DNA from: an uncultured Verrucomicrobiota bacterium
GTDB lineage: Bacteria > Verrucomicrobiota > Kiritimatiellia > RFP12 > UBA1067
Direction of reading: 5' to 3'
DNA length: 26,394 bases
Assembly (NCBI GenBank): GCA_946615875.1
Contig: CAMOIK010000004.1
Coordinates: 1 to 26,394 of the forward strand
In this document: positions 14,637-24,100 of the stretch, piece after piece
Layout of the letters: each line of letters begins with the position of its first letter
Position numbering within the stretch: the stretch's first letter is position 1
Translations under genes and position numbers: made by a program
The notes under the pieces: model-generated
Told to the model about the DNA's origin: nothing
Databases searched by the model: none
What the model saw: the letters and a program-made list of their open reading frames with translations, nothing else

Positions 14637-17600
14637 TCACGGCATGGATAGGTCTTCTGTGGCGAACACGCCGGCGGCGTCGCCGCGCTCGCCCCCGCGC
14701 ACGAAGAGGTATGCCGCGCCGCACGGCTCCAGTCCGCGCGGGCGCAGCCACGCCGCCGCCGCCAGCGCGTACAGCCTGTATTGCAAATGGTAGTTCGCGT
14801 CGTCCATGGCCGCTTTGACGGCTTCCGGCGAGTATGACGGAAGGGAGTTGGTCTTCCAGTCGATTAGAAACGCTTTCTTGCCGCGCCGGATGACGAGGTC
14901 GATCTTGCCGTTCAGCGCTATGTCGGCGTCCGGCGCACTGCCGTCAGTGCTGCGAGACAGCACGAAATCGACCTCGGCGAGACGGTCGCGCCGCTCCACG
15001 CCGGAAAGCAGGAACGTTTCGCCGCCGATCGAAATGGGCGTTGAAAGGGCCGTCCTCGCCAGCCGCAGCAGTGTGCGCTCCGTGGAGTCGCCGCCTTCTT
15101 CGCGGTTCGCGAGGGCGTTGCGGCGCATCGCCCGCCGCACCAGCTCCATTAGCCGCTCTTCGCAGGAAGCGTCGAGCGCGTTGGCGAAGCCGACGTCGCC
15201 GGACTCTTCGTCGTTGCGGCAGAGCGTTTCCATTATTTCGTGGAAGACGTTGCCGGAGATGTTGCTGCGCGGCAGGAGCGACGGCGGCAGGGATTTCGCG
15301 TGGCTCTCGCGCTCGTCTCCGTCGTCGGGCGCGGCGGCGGCCTCCATCTTCGCTTGAAGCGACGTGAACGATTCCCAGTGCAGGCGCCTTTCGCGCAAAG
15401 CCCGCAGATCGAGGTCGAGCAGGCGCGGCTTGCCGCCGCCGCTCCGCCGTCCGTCCTGTGCGGCGGGGGCGCCAGGCGGCGGCGCGGCGGCAGCGTTCTC
15501 CGCGTCGCCGAAGCCCCTCGTTTCGCGGTAGCGCATTATCGCGTCGGCCAGGAAGCCGCCTTTGGCCAGGTCCGCGCCCTTGCTGCCGATGCCGAAGCCT
15601 GTCGCGGTCTGCTCTTTCCCGCGTTTCGTCACGGCGCACTCCCATTGCCACGCTCGCCGCGACCACGGCAGATAGACGCGGTGCTCCGCCCTAGTGATGG
15701 CGACATAGAGGAGGCGGCGGCGCTCCTGTGCGTCCGCCTTGGGCACGCTGCCGAAGCCTGTCGCGACGAAGACGATGGGGAACTGCAGGCCTTTGGAGGC
15801 GTGCATGGTCATGATTTGCACGCGGTCGGCCGCGCTCTCCTTCTCGTAGAGCGAGCCGTTCTCGCGCGCAGCGGCGTCTGCGGCGCGAAGCTCGCGAAGC
15901 GCGTCTGCGAGCTCGCGGCAGTCGCGGGCGCGTCGCGTCGCGTCGTCTGCGAGGAGGGCGTCGAATATCTGGCGGACCGCCCCGCGCCGCCTGTTGAAGG
16001 CGCATTCGCCGCCGTCCGGGAACGCGAGGGCTGTGCAGTCGGCGTTCATCACGCGTTCGAAGAGCCTTGCCCATTCGCGACGCGCGGCCATGTCGCCCAG
16101 CTCCTCCGCGAGCGCGTTGAATTTCGCCTCGAACTCCGTCGAGAGCCTTGCCGCCTGCCACGGGCGGATGGCGAACACGGGCGATAGCAGCAGCGCCATG
16201 CGCCGTCCGCCCGACGAAGGATTGGCGAGGAAATCCATGAGAGCTGCGACGCCCTCGGCTTCGGCCGACGCGAACACTCCCTTCTGCTTGTACTGTGCGT
16301 GCGGGATGCCGTGGCGGGCCAGCACGGAGCGGACGATCTCGGCCTCGCCGTTGGTCCCAACCAGCACGCACATGTCGCCGTATGCGAAGCGCAGTGGATG
16401 CGCGGCGGTGCCGCCGCGGAACGAGCGAAGCCGCTTCATCTCCTCGGCCGCCGACTCTGCGAACTTGGGAAGCGCCACCGCCTTGTTGCCGAAGTGCACC
16501 GTGGCCTCGCTCCTGCCGGAGGGCGAAACGTCGTCGGGCATGGCCTCCAGCAGCACGATTGGCGAAAGCTCGTCTTCGCGGCCGAGTCCGGCGAACTTCG
16601 GGTTCTCCGGCGGGAACGACACAGGCGAATAGGAGATGCCTTCGCCGGCGGCGCCGGACGCGAACCAGCCTGTCTCGCCGCCTTCGCCGAAAAAGATGTT
16701 GAAAGCGTCGATCATTGAGCGGGAGGAGCGGTATGTCTCGGAGAGGGTGAAAGGCGGCGCGCCGGACGACGCCGCTATCGCGTCCCTGGCGCGGCAATAG
16801 ACGGCGACATCGGCGCCGCGGAACGAGTATATCGCCTGTTTCGGGTCGCCTACGGCGATGAGGAGTCCGCCGGTCTCGTGCGAGAAGAGAGTCCTGAAAA
16901 GCTCCCACTGCCGTTCGTCGGTGTCCTGGAACTCATCGACAAGCGCCACGCGGTAGCGGCGGCGGATGGATTCCAGCAGCCGCCGCCTGGCGCGCGCGGA
17001 GTCGGCGCCGCTCGCCGCCCTGCCCGTCGCCACGTCGGCCGCCACCCTCACCAGGTCGTCGTAGGTAAGCACGCCTTCAGACGACTTGATCGCGTCGCAC
17101 TGCCGGTGGATCATTGCGCGGAATGCGGCGTTGATGTCTTCCGGCGAGCCAGAGCGCAGATACTCCTCGTGCTCCTTGAGCTCCTGCGGCTCGTCGAAGC
17201 CTTTCGTGGCGGCGGCGACGATCGCGGCGATGGACGGCGCATCGCTTGGCGTGGCTGCCTCCAGACGGTCTGCGAATGCGGCGCGGAACGCGTCGTCGTG
17301 TAGCGCGGCCACGGCGGCGCGGCGGTGGAGTTCGCGCGGGCAGGCGCATATTTCGCTGCGCATGGGCATTGCGCTCTCGAACGCATACTCGTCTATGAAG
17401 CGCTTGCAGAAGGCGTGTATGGTGCAGATGTCCATCTCGTCGAAGTCGCCCTTGAGGAGGCCGTCGGCTAGCAGCGCCTGGCGTATGCGGCTCTTGAGCT
17501 CTCCCGCCGCCTTCTCGGTGAAGGTGACGACGAGGATTTGCGGCGCGGCGAAGCCTTTGTCGCGGACGAGCCGCAGCACCATGTTCTGTATGGCGTAAGT

Positions 17601-17693
17601 CTTGCCCGTGCCGGCCGACGCCTCGACGATGGCGTCGCGGGTGTAGTCAAGCGCGTCCCATACTGGCCGCCGCGTCTCCGTGCCGCCGTTCAT
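14637..17693 (-). CDS. recB: Exodeoxyribonuclease V beta subunit, RecB helicase-nuclease
   Basis: The 3'-5' helicase and sole nuclease of RecBCD, 1018 aa against about 1180 in E. coli. Helicase motifs in order: Walker A ASAGTGKT (25-32), VDEFQDTDERQWELF, GDPKQAIYSFRGAD, TYRSSRSM, and MTMHASKGLQFPIVF. The C-terminal PD-(D/E)XK nuclease is complete: D932 in GKIDLVI, then D945 and K947 in LIDWKTN. The 13-residue spacing equals that in E. coli RecB, and a downstream YHLQYRLYAL helix follows. The start ATG at 17693 overlaps the recC stop (ATGA) and has GGAGG at 17702-17698 just upstream. An in-frame GTG at 17714 would place this SD inside the gene and was not used. It unwinds and degrades broken DNA ends and loads recombinase in known homologues. 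Confidence 0.93.
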   Translation of the reverse strand: MNGGTETRRPVWDALDYTRDAIVEASAGTGKTYAIQNMVLRLVRDKGFAAPQILVVTFTEKAAGELKSRIRQALLADGLLKGDFDEMDICTIHAFCKRFIDEYAFESAMPMRSEICACPRELHRRAAVAALHDDAFRAAFADRLEAATPSDAPSIAAIVAAATKGFDEPQELKEHEEYLRSGSPEDINAAFRAMIHRQCDAIKSSEGVLTYDDLVRVAADVATGRAASGADSARARRRLLESIRRRYRVALVDEFQDTDERQWELFRTLFSHETGGLLIAVGDPKQAIYSFRGADVAVYCRARDAIAASSGAPPFTLSETYRSSRSMIDAFNIFFGEGGETGWFASGAAGEGISYSPVSFPPENPKFAGLGREDELSPIVLLEAMPDDVSPSGRSEATVHFGNKAVALPKFAESAAEEMKRLRSFRGGTAAHPLRFAYGDMCVLVGTNGEAEIVRSVLARHGIPHAQYKQKGVFASAEAEGVAALMDFLANPSSGGRRMALLLSPVFAIRPWQAARLSTEFEAKFNALAEELGDMAARREWARLFERVMNADCTALAFPDGGECAFNRRRGAVRQIFDALLADDATRRARDCRELADALRELRAADAAARENGSLYEKESAADRVQIMTMHASKGLQFPIVFVATGFGSVPKADAQERRRLLYVAITRAEHRVYLPWSRRAWQWECAVTKRGKEQTATGFGIGSKGADLAKGGFLADAIMRYRETRGFGDAENAAAAPPPGAPAAQDGRRSGGGKPRLLDLDLRALRERRLHWESFTSLQAKMEAAAAPDDGDERESHAKSLPPSLLPRSNISGNVFHEIMETLCRNDEESGDVGFANALDASCEERLMELVRRAMRRNALANREEGGDSTERTLLRLARTALSTPISIGGETFLLSGVERRDRLAEVDFVLSRSTDGSAPDADIALNGKIDLVIRRGKKAFLIDWKTNSLPSYSPEAVKAAMDDANYHLQYRLYALAAAAWLRPRGLEPCGAAYLFVRGGERGDAAGVFATEDLSMP

Positions 17694-20600
17694 CGCTCCT
17701 CCCTTTCTCCGCACAGGACCGGCTGCACGGCGACGCGGCAGTGGTCGCGCAGCATCCGCCAGTCTGCGGCGCGCGGCAGTCGCTCCAGCGCCTCTTTCGT
17801 CGCGGCGATCGGCAAGTGCGATGGCTGGTCCGCGAAAGGTTCGGCCATGGCGTCCGCCAGTTCGCGCCAGCCGTTCTCGTCGGAGTCATCCGGCAGAGTG
17901 GCGCGTTTGAGCGCGTCGAGCGCGTCTGCGACCAGACGGTAGCCGGTTTTGGGATACAGCCCGTCCTCTGATGCGCATTCTTCTGCGAAGGATAGATAGC
18001 GCCGCCTGATGCCGTCCAGTGCCTTGCGGGCGTCAGGGCCGGTCACGCCGTTCCACGCCCAGACGACGCATATGGATCGCGGGAAATCGACAATACCCAC
18101 GCGGAGCGAACACGCGGCGTCGTCGGTGCGTTCCGCCACGCGCGCCAGCCAGTCCACCAGCGGCCTGATGGTCGCGACCGGGGGATGGGCTGGATGGCGG
18201 CGGGTGCGGGAGTCGCATTCGCTGCTTTTCAGCACCAGAGCCCGGCAGTCGGACGTGCCGGAGCCGTCGGCGGCCATTTCCTCGGCGAAGCGCCTGGCCG
18301 TCTCGAGGAAGCAGTTCTCTCCGTCTGCGCGCGATCCGACCTCTCGTTTGAAAGCGTAAGAGCCGAAGAAACCGCTGCGCAGCGGGGCGGAGCCGTGCGC
18401 GGCGAAGCTGTCGTAGGCGAGGCGCAGCGCGGCGGCCGCATCGTTTTCCGCCGACTCCATTCCGGCCAAGGCCGCCGCCTCGAAGCGGCGTCTTGCCGAG
18501 CCGGCGGCTGGAAGCTCCAGCGGCGGGTCGTCGGCTCCGGCGTCCGCCTGGTCGCGCTCCGCCGGTATGCCGAAGCGGTGGCGCATCACGCCTTGCAGGG
18601 GGTCTATGATGAAGTCGGCCAGCGCCGCCGCCGACACCGTGTCCGTGGCGTCCGGCCGGGATGCGGCGGCGGCGCACGGGTCTTTGCGGCGCTGGCCGTC
18701 TGCGATGCGCATGGCTAGGCGCCGCGCATCGTCGGAATAAGTCTGGACGATGCCTGCCCAGTAGCCTTGCCAATCGATCTCGCCGACGGGGTCGGCGAGC
18801 GGGCAGTCGCCTTCCTCGCCGCGCTCCAGCAAGGGGACGGGGATTTCGTGGAAGGGCTCGCCGTCCGCGAGGACTGCGTCCTCCAGGAATTTTTCCAGCT
18901 CCCCGACGGTCCCGGACGGGAAGAGCTCGGCGTCCTTCTGCGTATCCAGGGACTGGTAGGAGATGACGAGGCGGTCGCGCGCGGCCATGAGCGTCTCTAG
19001 GAAGAGGTAGCGGTTCTGGACAGGGGAGGAGGCGTCGCCCAGCCCTCTCTTCGCGCCGCGCATATCGAGCGTAGAGGCGCTTTCGCGCCCCGGGAAGCAT
19101 CCCTCGCCCATGCCAAGCACGAATATCGTGCGGAAGGGGACCGGGCGCATGGGCTGGAGGCTCGCGATCGTGACGCCGTGCGTAAGGTATCCGCTGCGTG
19201 CGGATTTCATGCCGCCCACGAACTCCTCGACGGCGGTCGCCACGAACGAAAGCGGATGTTCGCCCGGGGTCTGCCGCATTGCGCCAAGTGTTTCGGAGAT
19301 GGAGCGGCGCACCGCAGCCTCTCCGGCGTCGTCGCCGACGTCGATGAAGCGGTCCAGCGCGTCTCGCAGCAGCCGAGCCCATCCGGCGCAGTCGGTGCGC
19401 AGCGCGCCGAGCGGCGAAAGCGAGCGGTGCAAAAGCTCCACAACCTCCGAGAACTTCAGCGCGCTCTCGTCGGCGCACTGGCACACTGCGCAGTCCGGCG
19501 CATCGTCGGCGATGAAGCCCAGCCGCAGACGCGCGAGCGCCGCGTCCCACGAGAAGTTGCCGAAGTCCCCCTTGCAGTCGAAACCCTCGAACGCGCCGGC
19601 GTCCTCCGCCATGCTCCGCCAAGTCCTGGCGTCGGCCTGGGAGAAGCCGAGGGCGCGCTGCACGCACGGGTTTTCCAGCGCGGCGAAGAGGGTGGCGCGC
19701 GAGAGTCCCTTCGCGGCCAGCGCCGTCAGCGCGGAGAAAGCCGCCAGGCAGTCGCTATCGCCGGCCGCCGAAGTATCTATCAAACCATACGGGACGGCGC
19801 GGCGCGCGCCGAACACCGCCTCGATCATGGGGCGGTACCGTTTCATGTCGGTCACGAGGACGGCGACGTCGGAGAAGCTGCCGCAGTCGCCGCGCTCGAC
19901 TAAGCCGAGGATGGCGTTGTGCACCATTTCAACCTCGCGGCGCAGGCCAGGCGCCGCCACCACCTGAAGCGAGCCATCCTGCCCGCGCCGTCCGAGGACG
20001 CCCGTGCGCCGACAGATGCCGCGCTGCACCGTTTCCAGCAGACTGGCCGGGGCGTGGCGCTCGCGCGAGACGTCGTGCCATTCGAAGTGCGGCCCGCCGT
20101 CGCCTTCCTCCTCCAGTCCGGCCAGCAGGCGCAGTGTTTCACGCCCCGCCACGCCCCACTCGCGCAGCAGCGGGTTCTCGATGGCGAAATCCTCGTCGCT
20201 TTCCGCCAGGCGGCATTTCTCGCGCATCCGCCGCGCCTCCTCGCGCGTCTCAATGTCGCCCCAGTATTCCAGGCAGACGTTGTTGTGGTAAACCTCCACG
20301 TCCGCGCCCTTTGCCAGCCAGCGGAATATCCTGACCTGCAGCGGCGTAAGGGTCGAGAGTCCGAAAAAGCGGTAAGTGGCGCGCCGCCCGCCGTCGCCGT
20401 CCGGCCCGGAAGGGCGCAAGCGCTCGGCGCGCTCGCATAGCTGGCGCAGGGAAAGGCGCTGCCCGTCTGGCGGATAGACGCCGCCGGGGCCGAACAGGCG
20501 CCGCGCCAACTCCGCTTCCGCCGCCTCCACCTCGTCGGCGAAGTCGCCGCCGCCGATCCCCCGCCCGCGCAGCCAGTTTTCCACTATGTCCGTGCGCCTC

Positions 20601-21049
20601 ACCTCGTACTGGTCCATCAGGTCGGCCAGCTTCACGCAGAGCTGCCAGGCGCGGCGGGGGTTGATGTTTTCGGGCGCCGACGGCGAGGCGACGTCTGCGA
20701 TGTAGCGGTAGAACGGGGCAAGGGAGGGGATGCGCCCGTCCAGCAGGATGGCCATGATGCCGTTGGCGTAGGCGTTCATCGGCAGGAGTTCGACGCGGTT
20801 CTCCGGCGGCAGCGAAGCGTTCATGGCGCGGTGCAGGGCGAGCTCTATGAAAGGGAACTCCACGCCTGCGCAGAGCGACGGCGCGTCGGCGAACGCGCGG
20901 ATGCGCAGCCACTTCGCCATGTTCGCGTTGGGAACCACTATCTGCGAGAAGCTGAAAGCGTCGCCGCCGGCGCGTTCGTCCAGCAGCCGCGTCTTCAGTT
21001 GCCGCGCCACGTCTTCGATGCGCTCGCTGTAGTAAACCCGCAGTCCCAT
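17690..21049 (-). CDS. recC: Exodeoxyribonuclease V gamma subunit, RecC
   Basis: The scaffold and Chi-scanning subunit of RecBCD, 1119 aa, close to the 1122 aa of E. coli RecC. The N-terminus MGLRVYYSERIEDVARQL followed by IVVPNANMAKWLRIR is the standard opening of the family (a helicase-like fold without catalytic motifs). Later family landmarks include FRTIFVLGMGEGCFP and YQSLDTQKDAELFPSG, the latter near the junction with the C-terminal inactive nuclease-like domain. The start ATG is 7 nt after a TATAAT hexamer, so the operon message should be leaderless; a longer frame extending upstream would run through the promoter. It overlaps recB by 4 nt. The gene order recC-recB-recD, without ptrA between recC and recB, differs from E. 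coli. Whether it recognises a Chi octamer cannot be told from sequence. Confidence 0.92.
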   Translation of the reverse strand: MGLRVYYSERIEDVARQLKTRLLDERAGGDAFSFSQIVVPNANMAKWLRIRAFADAPSLCAGVEFPFIELALHRAMNASLPPENRVELLPMNAYANGIMAILLDGRIPSLAPFYRYIADVASPSAPENINPRRAWQLCVKLADLMDQYEVRRTDIVENWLRGRGIGGGDFADEVEAAEAELARRLFGPGGVYPPDGQRLSLRQLCERAERLRPSGPDGDGGRRATYRFFGLSTLTPLQVRIFRWLAKGADVEVYHNNVCLEYWGDIETREEARRMREKCRLAESDEDFAIENPLLREWGVAGRETLRLLAGLEEEGDGGPHFEWHDVSRERHAPASLLETVQRGICRRTGVLGRRGQDGSLQVVAAPGLRREVEMVHNAILGLVERGDCGSFSDVAVLVTDMKRYRPMIEAVFGARRAVPYGLIDTSAAGDSDCLAAFSALTALAAKGLSRATLFAALENPCVQRALGFSQADARTWRSMAEDAGAFEGFDCKGDFGNFSWDAALARLRLGFIADDAPDCAVCQCADESALKFSEVVELLHRSLSPLGALRTDCAGWARLLRDALDRFIDVGDDAGEAAVRRSISETLGAMRQTPGEHPLSFVATAVEEFVGGMKSARSGYLTHGVTIASLQPMRPVPFRTIFVLGMGEGCFPGRESASTLDMRGAKRGLGDASSPVQNRYLFLETLMAARDRLVISYQSLDTQKDAELFPSGTVGELEKFLEDAVLADGEPFHEIPVPLLERGEEGDCPLADPVGEIDWQGYWAGIVQTYSDDARRLAMRIADGQRRKDPCAAAASRPDATDTVSAAALADFIIDPLQGVMRHRFGIPAERDQADAGADDPPLELPAAGSARRRFEAAALAGMESAENDAAAALRLAYDSFAAHGSAPLRSGFFGSYAFKREVGSRADGENCFLETARRFAEEMAADGSGTSDCRALVLKSSECDSRTRRHPAHPPVATIRPLVDWLARVAERTDDAACSLRVGIVDFPRSICVVWAWNGVTGPDARKALDGIRRRYLSFAEECASEDGLYPKTGYRLVADALDALKRATLPDDSDENGWRELADAMAEPFADQPSHLPIAATKEALERLPRAADWRMLRDHCRVAVQPVLCGEREER

Positions 21050-21056
21050 GGTCTCT

Positions 21057-21070
21057 ATTATACCATATTT
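21057..21070 (-). promoter_or_regulatory. Extended -10 promoter of the recCBD operon
   Basis: The minus strand reads AAATATGG then TATAAT, ending exactly 7 nt before the recC ATG. TG-n upstream of a perfect TATAAT makes this an extended -10 element. The -35 region (minus GAACCA) does not match TTGACA. The spacing puts the transcription start at or beside the A of ATG. Confidence 0.75.
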
Positions 21071-21116
21071 CGGGCCTCGTGGTTCGAGAAGGGCGGGCCT
21101 CGGGCGCGGCGGCGTA

Positions 21117-21130
21117 AAATATGGTATAAT
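21117..21130 (+). promoter_or_regulatory. Extended -10 promoter of the GH2 gene
   Basis: AAATATGG then TATAAT, identical over 14 bases to the recC promoter on the other strand. It ends exactly 7 nt before the ATG at 21138. No SD lies between box and start, and no -35 match is visible in the GC-rich DNA upstream. Confidence 0.75.
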
Positions 21131-21137
21131 ATGCGTC

Positions 21138-24100
21138 ATGCAGACAAAGGAGATTATTGCGGGGACGACGTTGGCGCTCGCGCTTGTGTCGTTCGGGGTT
21201 GAAATCGACGGCAATGAATGGCAGGACAACCAGCGGCTTTCGTTTGGCAAGGAGCCTGCCAGGGCGGCGTTCTCGTCGTTCCCTGACGAGAAGTCGGCGC
21301 TGAAGATCCTGCCGGAGTTCGCGCCTCGCCAGATTTCGCTGGACGGCGAGCGCGACTGGCGCTTCAAGTGGTCGCCGGACCCCGACCACCGTCCCGTCGG
21401 CTTCCAGCGAGAGGACTACGACGCGAGCGGCTGGGATTTCATCAAGGTGCCGTGCTCTTGGCAGGCGTTCGGCGCCAACGGCGCCGGCGGCTGGGGCGTG
21501 CCGATATACTCCAACCAGCGCTACACTTTCGCCAAGGACATGCCCGGCGGAAGCCGCGTGATGCTGCCGCCGCCCGAGAACTACACAAGCTACGCCCACC
21601 GCAACCCGGTGGGGTCGTACCGCCGCGAGTTCGAGGTGCCGGCGGACTGGGAAGGCGGCGACGTGTTCCTGAAGTTCGACGGCGTGGAGTCCTTCTTCTA
21701 CCTGTGGGTGAACGGGGAGTATGTGGGCTTCTCCAAGGACAGCCGCAGCCCGTCGGAGTTCGACGTCACGCGCTTCGTCCGCTTCGGCGACCGCAACACG
21801 GTCGCGCTGGAGGTCTATCGCTATTCCGACGGTTCGTATCTCGAGTGCCAGGACATGTTCAGGCTTTCCGGCATCATCCGCCGCACGTGGCTCGTCGCCC
21901 GCCCGAAGAACCGCATCCGCGACTTGTTCGTGCGCGCCCGCCCGATCATCGAGGACGACTTTTCCGGCGCCTGGGAAGTGACGGTCGATATGGACGGCGG
22001 GAAGGAGGTCGCCCTCTACACGTGGGACGACGAGCTCGTCGGGCGCTGGGCCGCGGGCACCTTCACCGTGGTCGGGCCTAAGCTGTGGAGCGCGGAGGAG
22101 CCCAACTGCTACAAGGTGGTGGCGAACAACGGCGAGGAGTGGGTGTCCACCGTGTTCGGGTTCCGCGTCTCGGAGATACGCTCTGACGGCCGCTACTACC
22201 TGAACGGCAGAAAGATCAAACTCAAAGGCGCGAACCGCCACGAGACAGATCCGATGTTCGGGCATTTCGTGCCTGCGTGGCGGCACGAGCAGGACGCGAA
22301 GATGCTGAAGGAGGCGAACTGCAACACCGTGCGCAACGCACACTATCCGCAGGACGACTACTGGTACTACCTCTGCGACACCATGGGCATATATCTAGTG
22401 GACGAGGCGAACGTGGAGTCGCACGGCTACGGCTACGGCGTAGAATCCCTCTCGCACTGCACGGCCTGGCGCAAGGCGACCGTCGATCGCAACATGGCGA
22501 TGGTGGAGCGCAACAAGAACCACCCGTCGGTCGTCATATGGAGCTACGGCAACGAGGCCGGCCCTGGCGAGAACTTCGCCGCCGCCCGCGACGCCATAAA
22601 GGCGCGCGACCTCTCCCGGCCCACCCACTACGAGCGCGACTGGGAGGTGGCCGACATGGAGGGATGCCAGTATCCCGGCGTCGCGTGGGTGCAGCGCAAG
22701 GCCCGCGACACCGCCGCGCGCAAGCCGTTCTACATCTCCGAATACGCCCATAACATGAACAACGCCATGGGCAATCTCAAGGACTACCAGGATGCTATCG
22801 AGTCCTCCGACGTCATCCTGGGCGCGACGATATGGGACTGGGTCGATCAGGGCCTCTACAGGCGGCTGCCGGACGGCAGGATGTCGATCGCGTTCGGCGG
22901 CGATTTCGGAGACTATCCCAACGACGGGCAGTTTGTCATGAACGGCACCGTGCTAGCCGACCGCACTCCGCAGCCTTCGTGGTTCGAGGTGCGCCATGTT
23001 TACCAGAACTGGTCCGTAAAGGCGACAAACTACAGCCAGCGCGTCGTGGTGCGCAACAAGAACTACTTCGTCTCCGCCCCGGAAGACCTGCGTCTGCGCT
23101 GGACGGTGCTGGTCGATGGCGAGGCGGAGGAGTCCGGCGAACTCGACCTCCACGGCCTGGCGCCGCAGACCGAGGCGATCTACGACATGCCGGAAGAGGC
23201 GCTCGCCGCCATGCGCGGCCCCGGCACGGCCTCCGTCCGTTTCGAGTTCGTCGAGCGCGGCAGGGTGGTGGCGGACGACCAGATAGACCTGGTGGAGGCC
23301 AGGGACGTGGCGCCGCTCGCGTCCAAGGACGGCAAGGTGGCGTTCGAGGAGAGCGCGGACGGCGGGAGCTGGACGTTCCGCTCCGGCGGCGCGGAATGGA
23401 CGTTCGACCGCCAGACGGGCGCGCTTGTCGGCGCTAAGAAGACCGGCTGGCTCTGGGACACGGAATTGCTGAGGTCTCCGATGAAGCTTGACGTCTTCCG
23501 CACGCCCTCGTCGAACGAGGTGCGCTTTGGCGAGGAGTGGATGCGCCAGGGGCTGCGCAACATGGTTGCGCACAGGCTGCCGGGCAGCGAGGAGCCGGTC
23601 GTCGAGGAGCTGGCCGGCGGCGCGCTCACCTTCTCCGTGCAGTCGGAGTGGTGCGGCGCACAGTCCGAGAAGCTGCTCGACTTCGGAGGGAACGCCACGA
23701 GGATCGAGAGCGCCGGCGCCGCCGCGCCGCGCGCGCGGCTCCGCTTCGCCGTGGCGACGCGCTGGACGGTGTTCCCCGACGGGACGGCGGCCTGCGTCTG
23801 CAAGGTGCGCCCGCTTGGCGCGAAGACGGAGCTTGCCCGCGTCGGCTGGTCTTTCGAGATGGACGCCGCCGATCCCGACGTGGAATGGTTCGGCCTCGGT
23901 CCGTGGGAGAACTACGCCGACCGCAAGTCCGGCGCGTTCCTGGGCCGCTGGGAGCTTGACGCGCGCGACTTCTACTTCCCCTACGCCCGCAACCAGGACT
24001 GCGGCAACCGTGAGGGGACGCGCGGCCTGCGCGTCGGCGACGTCACGATACGTTCGCTCGGCGCGCCGTTCGCCTTCGAGGTGAACCCCTACACGCCCAC

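Larger units (their letters stand above)
21056..21131. repeat. Inverted repeat of promoters enclosing a direct repeat, recC-GH2 divergent region
   Basis: The 15-bp arms TATTATACCATATTT (21056-21070) and AAATATGGTATAATA (21117-21131) are perfect reverse complements 46 bp apart. The GC-rich spacer holds a 9-bp direct repeat, CGGGCCTCG, at 21071-21079 and 21094-21102 (23 bp apart), the first copy touching the left arm. A small CTCG-tggtt-CGAG inverted repeat also lies at 21076-21088. The direct repeats could be operator half-sites. Confidence 0.7.

Noticed and set aside
14635..14751. Upstream extension of RecD to an earlier start
   Set aside because: The added 39 residues are an Arg-rich out-of-frame reading of the recB 3' end.
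12512..14818. 768-aa plus-strand frame opposite recD
   Set aside because: Antisense shadow of a clear RecD helicase; no domain, no SD, biased composition.
20250..22343. 697-aa minus-strand frame spanning the recC-GH2 promoter region
   Set aside because: It runs through both promoters and is antisense to GH2 and out of frame with recC; composition is that of a shadow frame.
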